From NCBI GenBank assembly GCA_022601195.1, contig JAHZIX010000029.1, forward strand, positions 434,001 through 498,000: a stretch of DNA of 64,000 bases. The letters are read 5' to 3'. Under the pieces are notes generated by a model. The model did no database searches, was not told the DNA's origin, and saw only the letters and a list, made by a program, of their open reading frames with translations. Shown here piece after piece: positions 53,057 to 60,505 of this stretch (its first letter is position 1; each line of letters opens with the position of its first letter). The DNA is from Deltaproteobacteria bacterium. GTDB lineage: Bacteria > Acidobacteriota > Thermoanaerobaculia > Multivoradales > JAHZIX01. The position numbers and the translations under genes are program-made.

Positions 53057-53734
53057 ATGACCAGACCCACAGTTGCCGCCATCGTGCCCATGCGTCACAA
53101 CAGCGAGCGGGTGCCCGGCAAGAACTTTCGCTCGTTTGCCGGGCGGCCTCTCTATCACCGAATCGTCGAGACTCTTCTCGGATGCGCAGCCATCGATTCC
53201 GTAGTCATCGACACGGACAGCCCGACGATTCTCGAAGAGGCGGCTCGGCTTTTTCCTGCGGTACGGCTGCTGGAAAGGCCCGCGCACTTGCGAGCCGGAG
53301 AGACCCCCATGAACGATGTGCTACTCCACACCACGGGTGTTGTGGAAGCGGATCTCTATCTCCAAACCCATAGCACGAACCCGCTCCTGCGTTCTGCTAC
53401 GGTGCAGCAGGCCCTCGAAGTCTTGTTGGCTACCTATCCGAGCTTTGACTCCCTATTCGGGGTGACTCGTTTGCAGACTCGTCTCTGGGATTCTCTAGCT
53501 CGAGCGGTCAATCACAATCCATCTATCCTTTTGCGCACCCAAGATCTCCCGCCGATATACGAAGAAAACTCCTGCCTCTATGTTTTCGACCGGGATACCT
53601 TGCTGCGCGGCCACAATCGCATTGGGGATCGACCTCAGCTTTTCGAGGTGCCTCCCAACGAGGCCTGGGACATCGATGAAGAGATCGACTTCGAGGTAGC
53701 TGAGTTCCTATTTCAAAAGAGACAAGAGGGTTGA
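53057..53734 (+). CDS. acylneuraminate cytidylyltransferase-like (CMP-sugar synthetase)
   Basis: 225 residues starting MTRPTVAAIVPMRHNSERVPGKNF, with GAAGGAATCC before the ATG. The CTP-binding motif R-x-x-S-x-R-x-P-GKN and the QTHSTNPLLR and NSCLYVFDR blocks place it in the NeuA/KdsB-like family that couples CMP to 2-keto sugar acids. It should activate a sugar acid for the glycosyltransferases here. No NeuB/KdsA-type synthase is visible in the window, so the substrate is uncertain. An upstream ATG at 53036 lies within the repeat array and is less likely. Confidence 0.85.
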   Translation: MTRPTVAAIVPMRHNSERVPGKNFRSFAGRPLYHRIVETLLGCAAIDSVVIDTDSPTILEEAARLFPAVRLLERPAHLRAGETPMNDVLLHTTGVVEADLYLQTHSTNPLLRSATVQQALEVLLATYPSFDSLFGVTRLQTRLWDSLARAVNHNPSILLRTQDLPPIYEENSCLYVFDRDTLLRGHNRIGDRPQLFEVPPNEAWDIDEEIDFEVAEFLFQKRQEG

Positions 53735-53736
53735 TC

Positions 53737-54681
53737 GTGGGGAAGCGTGCACTGATTCTCTGTCTCCATTTGCAGCGCCACCTGGAGCGTTATGCAGAAG
53801 TCTTCCAGCGCTACGGTATCGAGGTCGAAGCACCTCCTGTGGAGCAGCAAATGCGGGAAGCGGAGCTGCTACCGATCATTGGGAGCTTCGATGGAGTGAT
53901 CGCCGGTGACGACGAATTTACCCATCGGGTCCTGGAAGCGGGCCGCCCGCGTCTCCAGATCGTGTCCAAGTGGGGCATCGGAGTCGATGGCATCGATCGG
54001 GAGGCGGCTCATCGTCTCGGCATCCAGGTGACCAATACCCCAGATGCTTTCGCCGACGAGGTCGCTGATGTGGTCCTAGGATATCTAGTGCTGCTCACTC
54101 GTCGCTTGCACCTGATGGATCGTTCAGTTCGCGAGGGAGGATGGAGCAAGCCGCAGGGTACGTCGCTGCGAGGAAAACGCTTAGGGGTGGTTGGCGTTGG
54201 CAGTATTGGCCGTGCGGTGGTGCGGCGAGGCCAAGCCTTGGGCATGGAGGTCAGCGGTACTGATATCGGCGAGATCGAGACCGACTTTCGCCGTGAGACC
54301 GGTTTGGTGCAGAAGCCCCTGGAAGATCTCCTGGGTAGCAGCGACTTCGTTTCTCTCAATTGCCCTCTCACTCCTCAGACTCGGCATTTGATCGACGGAG
54401 CTGCTCTGGCCCGGATGCCGGCGGGGTCGTATCTCATCAATACTGGCCGAGGCCAGCTGGTGGACGAAGCAGCCTTGGTCGAAGCCTTGGCTAGCGGTCA
54501 CCTGGCTGGAGCCGCCTTGGATGTCTTTGAGAGGGAGCCCTTGGCGGCCAGTAGCCCTCTCCTCGGATTCGATGGTGTGGTCCTGGGAACCCACAACGCT
54601 TCCAATACCCTCGAAGCGGTGCTGCGGGTCAATGAGCTGTCGATCGAAAACCTCCTGCGCGGCCTGGGGATGGAGCTTTGA
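53737..54681 (+). CDS. D-3-phosphoglycerate dehydrogenase-like 2-hydroxyacid dehydrogenase
   Basis: 314 residues. The NAD-binding Rossmann motif GKRLGVVGVGSIGRAV, the substrate-binding VSKWGIGVDGID and SLNCPLTPQTRHLID, and catalytic blocks INTGRGQLVDEAALVEAL, DVFEREP and GTHNASNT match the D-isomer 2-hydroxyacid dehydrogenases. The GTG at 53737 is preferred because AGAGGG lies eight bases upstream; TTG 53731 is possible and would overlap the previous stop. In this operon it probably makes or reduces a hydroxy/keto acid that ends up in the glycan; serine synthesis is less likely. Confidence 0.87.
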   Translation: MGKRALILCLHLQRHLERYAEVFQRYGIEVEAPPVEQQMREAELLPIIGSFDGVIAGDDEFTHRVLEAGRPRLQIVSKWGIGVDGIDREAAHRLGIQVTNTPDAFADEVADVVLGYLVLLTRRLHLMDRSVREGGWSKPQGTSLRGKRLGVVGVGSIGRAVVRRGQALGMEVSGTDIGEIETDFRRETGLVQKPLEDLLGSSDFVSLNCPLTPQTRHLIDGAALARMPAGSYLINTGRGQLVDEAALVEALASGHLAGAALDVFEREPLAASSPLLGFDGVVLGTHNASNTLEAVLRVNELSIENLLRGLGMEL

Positions 54682-55451
54682 GCTCCCTGAGCTCGCCGGT
54701 GGCGCTGGTGACCGGCGCTGCGGGGGGCATCGGGGCAGCAATCGCGACGTTGCTGACAGCGGAAGGGTGGCGAGTGATTGGGGTCGATCGAGAAGAGGCG
54801 GTATCGGCGCCGCCAGAGGGAAGATGGCGGATCGCGGACCTTGCCGATGCCGGTGCAGTCCGAGAAGTCATCGCTTCAATAGGAGAACAGGAGGGAAGGC
54901 TCGACCTTCTGGTCAACAACGCTGCCGTCCAGAAAACAGCCTCCCTGGAAGAGACCACGGACGAAGCCTGGGATGAAGTGATGGCGGTAAATCTTCGCGC
55001 TCCCTTCCAATTGACCCGTGAAGCCTCCGGTTACCTTGCGGCGAGCGGTGGATCGGTGGTCAACATCTCTTCTGTCCATGCCCTCGCCACTTCCGTCAGC
55101 ATGGCTGCCTATGCGGCGAGTAAGGGTGGATTGGTGGCCCTGACGCGAGCCCTCGCTATCGAGCTCGCTCCGCGAGGAATTCGGGTCAATGCGGTCTTGC
55201 CTGGAGCGGTCGACACGCCGATGCTAGAAGCTGGCTTGGCCCGCGATCATTTGGCCCAGGGTACGGCTGCCGGGACGGTTCTGGAACGCAAAGAAGAGCT
55301 AGCTAGGCGAACCGTGGCAGGGCGTATCGGGACTCCTCAGGAAGTCGCTGAGACGGTGCTTTTTCTTGGCGATAGTCGTCGAGCGAGCTTCATTACAGGC
55401 CAGATCCTGGTTGTTGATGGGGGGGCGACAGCGCGCCTGAGCACCGAGTAG
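54678..55451 (+). CDS. short-chain dehydrogenase/reductase (SDR)
   Basis: 257 residues from a TTG start that overlaps the upstream stop by 4 bp. The classical SDR motifs are cofactor TGAAGGIG, NNAA, active-site Ser in NISSVHA and Y-x-x-x-K (YAASKGGLVALTRAL), ending with the usual GQILVVDGGATARL. It reduces or oxidises a hydroxyl/keto group with NAD(P). Together with the dehydrogenase, CMP-transferase and cyclase it forms a four-gene set that likely builds one unusual sugar acid or lactone-derived unit. Confidence 0.88.
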   Translation: MSSLSSPVALVTGAAGGIGAAIATLLTAEGWRVIGVDREEAVSAPPEGRWRIADLADAGAVREVIASIGEQEGRLDLLVNNAAVQKTASLEETTDEAWDEVMAVNLRAPFQLTREASGYLAASGGSVVNISSVHALATSVSMAAYAASKGGLVALTRALAIELAPRGIRVNAVLPGAVDTPMLEAGLARDHLAQGTAAGTVLERKEELARRTVAGRIGTPQEVAETVLFLGDSRRASFITGQILVVDGGATARLSTE

Positions 55452-55484
55452 ACTCCCAGCTGCACCCTGTTGCGCGGTTCACCG

Positions 55485-55490
55485 TAAGAT
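55485..55490 (+). promoter_or_regulatory. -10-like hexamer TAAGAT before the wzm-wzt genes
   Basis: TAAGAT ends seven bases before GTG 55498 and could start a separate exporter transcript. No clear -35 is visible. Confidence 0.3.
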
Positions 55491-55563
55491 CGAGGCTGTG
55501 CTAGGGTCGCCCGGGCAGCTAGCTGTGTTTCTTTCCCTCGATCCACCTACTTCTCACCACACC

Positions 55564-56367
55564 ATGTCCGAGTTTTCCACTGCAAACCAGGGTCGCCGGC
55601 CCGGATATTTTCGCCGCTACCTAGCTCTGATTCTGTACAAGACCTATGCCGAGCTGCGGGCTGAGTCCTCGAGGACCTATGTGGGCTATGCCTGGTGGGT
55701 TGCCGAGCCTCTGCTTTCCATGGGGGTCTACTATTTCGTTTTCGAATACCTATTCCGTCAGGGAATCGCCAACTTCGGCCTCTTCCTGATCGTCGGCTTG
55801 GTCCCTTGGCGATGGTTTTCGACCAGCATCACTCATGGGGCTAGTGCGTTGCTGCAATCGCGCTCCTTGATGCAGCAGGTCTATCTGCCGAAAGTAGTGC
55901 TTCCCCTCGTGACTCTGGCTAGCGATGCTTTCAAGTTCATCGTCGTCTTCTCTCTCCTGATCGCCTTTCTATGGGTGCTGGGATTTCCTCCCGGGGTTCA
56001 TTACCTGGCTTTGGCAGTGGTGGTTCCGGTCCAGGGCTTGTTGGTGGCCGGTCTCACCTTGATCGCCGCTGCCGTGACCCCCTTCATCCCTGATCTGCGG
56101 GTCGTTTTGGAGAATCTGCTGCGTCTTCTTTTCTTCGTTTCCGGCATTTTTCACGATGTCGATGTTCTCGGTCCGGAGGCCGAGTCCCTCTTGCGCCTCA
56201 ACCCCTTGACCTCCTTGATCGAAGCGTACCGCGAGATTTTGCTGGAAGGTACTTGGCCGAACCTGGAGCGCTTGCTATGGATCGGCCTGGTGAGCGCGCT
56301 GGGGCTTCTAGTGGGCGAGCGGCTGATTCGGCGCTACGAGTTCGTCTACCCCAAACTGAGTCGTTGA
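55564..56367 (+). CDS. wzm: ABC transporter permease for polysaccharide export (Wzm-like)
   Basis: 267 residues starting MSEFSTANQGRRPGYFRRY, with about six membrane helices: YVGYAWWVAEPLLSMGVYYFVF, FGLFLIVGLVPWRWFSTS, VVLPLVTLASDAFKFIVVFSLLIAFL and others, plus the ABC-2 family block SLMQQVYLPKVVLP and LRLNPLTSLIEAYREILLEG. It forms the inner-membrane channel that exports a lipid-linked polysaccharide. The ATP-binding gene follows after 4 bp. The ATG has no ribosome site; a GTG at 55498, seven bases after TAAGAT, would add 22 residues and is a real alternative. Confidence 0.85.
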   Translation: MSEFSTANQGRRPGYFRRYLALILYKTYAELRAESSRTYVGYAWWVAEPLLSMGVYYFVFEYLFRQGIANFGLFLIVGLVPWRWFSTSITHGASALLQSRSLMQQVYLPKVVLPLVTLASDAFKFIVVFSLLIAFLWVLGFPPGVHYLALAVVVPVQGLLVAGLTLIAAAVTPFIPDLRVVLENLLRLLFFVSGIFHDVDVLGPEAESLLRLNPLTSLIEAYREILLEGTWPNLERLLWIGLVSALGLLVGERLIRRYEFVYPKLSR

Positions 56368-56371
56368 GAAG

Positions 56372-57103
56372 ATGGGAAAAAAACTCCTCAGTATCAGTCA
56401 TGCCGGCGTCTACTACGGGCGCTCGGGAAATCTCTTTTCCCGCCGCCGGGAGGTCCGTTGGGCCTTGAAGGACATTTCGCTGGAAGTGTCTCGGGGGGAG
56501 ACGTTGGGGGTAATCGGCAGAAACGGCGCCGGCAAGAGTACTCTCCTGCGGCTTCTTGCAGGCATCATTCGGCCGGATAGTGGGCGATACGCCAATTTTG
56601 GCTGCCGGGCCACCTTGCTGTCCCTTCAGGTGGGGTTCATCCCATACCTTTCCGGTCGAGAGAATGCGATTCTCAGCGGTATGTTGTTGGGTATGGAACG
56701 TCGAGAATTGCTGCGCAAGCTTCCGGAGATCATCGATTTTGCCGAGCTGGCGGATTTCATCGACGAGCCGGTGCAGACCTATTCCTCTGGGATGCGGGCT
56801 CGCCTCGGTTTTTCCATCGCCTTTCATGTCGATCCGGATGTGTTGCTCGTCGATGAAGTGTTGGGAGTGGGCGACTCGGAGTTCGTCGCCAAGTCAACCG
56901 CCATGATGCGGAAGAAGATCCTCTCAGATCACACTGTGGTATTGGTTTCCCACAGCAGTGCCACCATTCGCTCGCTCTGCGATCGGGTAGTTTGGATCGA
57001 CCAGGGGTGTACCAAGATGGAGGGGAGCGCGGAGGAAGTTCTCGCTGCCTATGAGCAGTCCCATCGTCGTCTTCCCGAGAAGGCCGTGGCGGCGCCCCTC
57101 TAG
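56372..57103 (+). CDS. wzt: ABC transporter ATP-binding protein for polysaccharide export (Wzt-like, short)
   Basis: 243 residues. Walker A GRNGAGKS (49-56), signature YSSGMRARL (about 137-145) and Walker B VLLVDE (157-162). The lack of a C-terminal beta-sandwich is important: long Wzt proteins carry a carbohydrate-recognition domain that reads the capped chain end, whereas this short form resembles KpsT-type or terminal-group-independent exporters. It powers the adjacent Wzm. The basic N-terminal loop GNLFSRRREVRWALKD is common in this subfamily. Confidence 0.9.
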   Translation: MGKKLLSISHAGVYYGRSGNLFSRRREVRWALKDISLEVSRGETLGVIGRNGAGKSTLLRLLAGIIRPDSGRYANFGCRATLLSLQVGFIPYLSGRENAILSGMLLGMERRELLRKLPEIIDFAELADFIDEPVQTYSSGMRARLGFSIAFHVDPDVLLVDEVLGVGDSEFVAKSTAMMRKKILSDHTVVLVSHSSATIRSLCDRVVWIDQGCTKMEGSAEEVLAAYEQSHRRLPEKAVAAPL

Positions 57104-57120
57104 AAAGCTCCGGATCCACT

Positions 57121-57126
57121 ATAATT
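57121..57126 (+). promoter_or_regulatory. consensus -10 TATAAT, leaderless start of methyltransferase
   Basis: A perfect TATAAT ends six bases before GTG 57133, and no ribosome site exists. The expected +1 coincides with the GTG. The -35 region (around 57098) is poor. Confidence 0.5.
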
Positions 57127-57132
57127 TCGCCC

Positions 57133-58146
57133 GTGACCAAGCACCAACAAAGCAGCGACGACCCACTTCGAGGGGCCGATCTGGAAGGTGAGCTCAAAGC
57201 CGCGCGAGGGAGCATCCGAGAGCTTCAGGAAGCGCTGCGGCGAGAACGTCAGATACGACAGGAGGTGATCGTCGAGGCGGTGGACAAGGAGCGCCATCGC
57301 ACCAACCAGGCGATCCAAAAACTGGTCGAGAAGGAGCGGCAACGGGCCAACACCGTCATCGGCCGTGAGATGGAGCGGCTACGGGACCAGGTTTCCCAGG
57401 GTTTTGCCGTGCGAGAGGCAAAGCGGTATCAGCCCTTTTCCCGCCGGCTGACCTCCGAGGATGAGACTCTTCTTCTCGAAGATTGGTCCCAGCGACTGGG
57501 TTTGGAACTACGGCTACAGCAGATTCGCTACTTCGAGCACCGGTTGAATCATCTCGAAGACCTTTGCCAGGGGCGTCTAGCAGGTCGCATTCAGGACGCC
57601 ATTCTGAGGGTGGTCGTCGGTCTCGCCAGGTCGACGGAAGACTTCCGAATGCTAGAGATAGGTACCTTATTTGGCGTTGGGTTTATTGGGCTGTGGGATC
57701 TATGGGCCAGCTTTTTTCCCTCGCTGCACCTCACTTTGATCGATCCCTTGGAAAGCTACCACTCCCAAGGTGCGAAAGACCCGGTGACAGGAATTCCCAT
57801 TTCCTGGGAAGTCCTGCAGCGCAACCTACGGCTGGCAGACGTTCCCGAGGAATCCGTGACCTTGCTACGGGGAGAGCCCACAGATCCCGAGATCCTGGAC
57901 CGGGCCCGTGGCTGTCTTTATGACCTGATACTGCTGGATGGTGATCACTCCTTCGAAGGCGTCTCTCGAGACTTCAAGGCCTTCCGGGATCACGTCGAGA
58001 TGGGCGGATTCCTGGTTTTCGATGACTATGGCCATCCCGGTTGGCCTGGAGTCAAAGAAGCGGTGGACCAATTGGTCGTGCCCCACAAGAGCTTCGAGCA
58101 AGTTGGGGTGGGTTGGAACACAGCGGTGTTCCGTCGGGTCGTCTAG
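57133..58146 (+). CDS. SAM-dependent methyltransferase with N-terminal coiled coil
   Basis: 337 residues from GTG. Residues ~15-95 are heptad-like and highly charged (LKAARGSIRELQEALRRERQ, KERHRTNQAIQKLVEKERQR), predicting a coiled coil. From ~165 a class I methyltransferase of the CmcI / Methyltransf_24 type follows: FRMLEIGTLFGVGFIGLWDL (SAM loop), LTLIDPLESY, YDLILLDGDHSFEGV and GGFLVFDDY. It lies directly behind wzm-wzt, where O-antigen systems often have a chain-capping methyltransferase. A chain-length or capping role is inferred from position and the coiled coil. Confidence 0.82.
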   Translation: MTKHQQSSDDPLRGADLEGELKAARGSIRELQEALRRERQIRQEVIVEAVDKERHRTNQAIQKLVEKERQRANTVIGREMERLRDQVSQGFAVREAKRYQPFSRRLTSEDETLLLEDWSQRLGLELRLQQIRYFEHRLNHLEDLCQGRLAGRIQDAILRVVVGLARSTEDFRMLEIGTLFGVGFIGLWDLWASFFPSLHLTLIDPLESYHSQGAKDPVTGIPISWEVLQRNLRLADVPEESVTLLRGEPTDPEILDRARGCLYDLILLDGDHSFEGVSRDFKAFRDHVEMGGFLVFDDYGHPGWPGVKEAVDQLVVPHKSFEQVGVGWNTAVFRRVV

Positions 58147-58466
58147 GCCAAACTCTCTCTGGAGCCGCATCAGGATTCAGCATCGCCTGCCCCAAGGTTG
58201 GTTCCTCCAAGATGATTCGTTCTCGCTGATGAGCGGATTTCTATGCATGCTGAAAGAGAACTTTTTCTCTAGGTAGTCCCCGATATGAGTCTTTAGATCT
58301 ATTCCTCTTCCGGTCGAGTCGGTTCTAGACTCCGCAAGGAATGATTTACTTTTTGTGGCGTCGATTCGAGCTGATGTAGGTCAACTCGGCGACCGAGTCA
58401 ACTTCCTATTCGAGGGGAGCAGCGCTACACACTGGCTACCCGACCACGACCTGATGGAGACACGAG
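58147..58466. other. 320-bp intergenic region, no supported gene
   Basis: It separates the methyltransferase from the third S74 fibre gene. A short AGAGAA/TTCTCT palindrome near 58255-58270 is the only structure seen. It probably holds the promoter of the fibre gene, but no convincing hexamers were found. Confidence 0.4.
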
Positions 58467-60287
58467 ATGAAACAGGATGCCCGAGATTTTACAGCCGCGG
58501 GGCTTCGCGCCACGGCTTCCGCACTAACTCTTGCCTTAGCGTTAACCGTACCCGTTGTCGCTCAGAACGCCGCCCCGGAGGAACAGCCCGAAATTGCTGA
58601 GGTGGAAGTCACCTCGTCGGTGGTGATTTTTCACCCCGTCGTTTCCACCGAGGGAATTACCGTCACCGCTGCTGGGGGAGATGGCTGCTTTATCGAGCGC
58701 ACCTTCGAGCCGGGAGAAACTCCGTACTTCGAACCCTACGACGACCAGGGAGAGCCCATCGAGAACGGCTCTTTCACCATTGAGCTACGGGCCAACTCGA
58801 AGATCAGCGGAGACATCAAGGACATGCTCAGGGCGGCCCGCAAGCGCGGAGAGCCTTCCGAGCCTCTGGCCAAGAAGCTGCGGAAATTGGGCAAGTTGCC
58901 CCCTGGTCCTTTGGTCCAGAATGTCTATGTTGGCATCTCCAACGGCAAGTTCGTGGACCCCAACAAGCGGGAGCCAGGCGCGGAGCTCCAGGGGGAAGAG
59001 ACTTCCTTGGTAGATGATTTGGGTTCTCTCGACATTGCCGTGGGCAATTCGAACCTGGATAACATTTCCGCCGCAGACTTCGTCATCAACGATGATCTGA
59101 TCGTCGATGGCAGCGCCTGCATCGGCTTTGATTGTGTCAACGGCGAGAGCTTCAGCTTCGACACCATCCGCCTCAAAGAGAACAATCTGCGCATCAAGTT
59201 TGACGACACCAGCACCGCGGCGAGCTTTCCCAGCACGGATTGGCAGCTGACCGCCAATGCTTCGGCCAACGGCGGCGCCAGCAAGTTCTCCATCGACGAC
59301 ATCTCCGGCAGCCGGACGCCTTTCACCGTGGAAGCCAATGCCCGCAGCCATTCCCTCTATGTGGATGATGGCGGCCGCATCGGTAACCGGACTTCGACTC
59401 CTTCGACGGAGATTCACACTATCGACGGCGACACGCCGACGTTGCGTTTGCAGCAGGACGGCTCTTCCGGTTTCGCACCCCAGACCTGGGATGTGGCTGG
59501 CAATGAGACGAACTTCTTCGTCCGCGACGTCTCCAACGGCTCGCAGCTACCTTTTCGGATCCGTCCCGGCGCCCCTACCGACAGCCTTTTCGTCGATGTA
59601 GACGGTCACCTCGGGTTGGGCACCGCCTCACCGGGTGGCCATCTTCACATCAAAGATGGTGCTGACGACGTCATGCTGGTCGATGTGGGGAGCACGGCTG
59701 CCAGTGGCAGCACGATGCAGATCTTCAGCCCTGATGGCACGAGCGGCAGCTTTTTCTCTCAGGCCCTCGATTCCGGCTTGGTGCTCTTCGGAGCGCAGAC
59801 CAACAGCAACTTCGCCATTCGCACCAACGGCACCACGGACGTGATTCGCATCACCACCGTGCCGCGAGTCGGCATTCTCAACACCAGCCCGACTCATCCT
59901 CTCCACGTCGGCACCGACGCTACCAATGGTAATGGTGCTCATGTCACCACCGCCGGTGTGTGGACCAATGGTTCTTCCCGCAAGAACAAGACCAACATCC
60001 ACAATCTGGAGCTGGATGAAGCGATGGCAGCCTTCGCTGAGCTACAGCCGGTCCGCTACATGGGTGTCAATGACGTCACGGAAGAGGAGTACATGGGCTT
60101 CATCGCCGAGGATGTTCCTGAGCTGGTCGCCATGGGAGACCGGGCTGGCCTCGCCGCCATGGACATCGTCGCAGTGCTGACCAAGGTCGTCCAGGCTCAG
60201 AATGAGCTGGTCGAGGCTCAGAGCAAGACGATCAAGGAATTGGATATGAGACTACGTGGGCTGGAAGAACAGCGTTCGATCCAGTAA
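58467..60287 (+). CDS. secreted S74 auto-chaperone fibre protein, paralogue 3
   Basis: 606 residues. Signal peptide ends near VVAQ; Ig-like domain (RTFEPGETPYFEPYDD ... ENGSFTIELRANSKI); fibre core DLIVDGSACIGFDCVNGE and FDTIRLKENNLRIKF shared with paralogues 1 and 2; an extra GNSNLDNISAADFVINDD stretch; then an S74 domain that has diverged (TNGSSRKNKTNIHNLELDEAM). The Ser-Lys dyad S503/K508 is kept but the Asp after Ser is replaced by Ser. It ends in a coiled coil (VQAQNELVEAQSKTIKELDMRL). GGAGA precedes the ATG. It probably assembles a trimeric surface fibre; whether it self-cleaves is open. Confidence 0.85.
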   Translation: MKQDARDFTAAGLRATASALTLALALTVPVVAQNAAPEEQPEIAEVEVTSSVVIFHPVVSTEGITVTAAGGDGCFIERTFEPGETPYFEPYDDQGEPIENGSFTIELRANSKISGDIKDMLRAARKRGEPSEPLAKKLRKLGKLPPGPLVQNVYVGISNGKFVDPNKREPGAELQGEETSLVDDLGSLDIAVGNSNLDNISAADFVINDDLIVDGSACIGFDCVNGESFSFDTIRLKENNLRIKFDDTSTAASFPSTDWQLTANASANGGASKFSIDDISGSRTPFTVEANARSHSLYVDDGGRIGNRTSTPSTEIHTIDGDTPTLRLQQDGSSGFAPQTWDVAGNETNFFVRDVSNGSQLPFRIRPGAPTDSLFVDVDGHLGLGTASPGGHLHIKDGADDVMLVDVGSTAASGSTMQIFSPDGTSGSFFSQALDSGLVLFGAQTNSNFAIRTNGTTDVIRITTVPRVGILNTSPTHPLHVGTDATNGNGAHVTTAGVWTNGSSRKNKTNIHNLELDEAMAAFAELQPVRYMGVNDVTEEEYMGFIAEDVPELVAMGDRAGLAAMDIVAVLTKVVQAQNELVEAQSKTIKELDMRLRGLEEQRSIQ

Positions 60288-60304
60288 AAGCTAGGTCTCT
60301 AAGA

Positions 60305-60330
60305 GCTCGGTCTTCGGACTGAGCCGGCCT
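60305..60330 (+). terminator. UUCG-tetraloop hairpin after fibre paralogue 3
   Basis: GCTCGGTC-TTCG-GACTGAGC (8 bp with one wobble), followed by CGGCCTTTT. It is the first of two tandem terminator-like hairpins. Confidence 0.7.
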
Positions 60331-60336
60331 TTTACG

Positions 60337-60375
60337 AAAAGCCACGGGGTGCAGCCTGCCTCCCGTGGCTTTTTT
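60337..60375 (+). terminator. strong intrinsic terminator after fibre paralogue 3
   Basis: AAAAGCCACGGG pairs with CCCGTGGCTTTT around a 13-nt loop, and the T-run continues. The A-rich left arm could also stop leftward transcripts. Confidence 0.92.
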
Positions 60376-60505
60376 CGTTCTGAACTTGCTGATCTCCCTC
60401 GACGCACTTCACCCAGCACCAACCCACCCGTCACAAATCCACTGCACCCTCTCCGAGCAATAGTGAGGGCTCGTTCTGGATCTCTTTGGCCAGTTCGGCT
60501 GGTTC

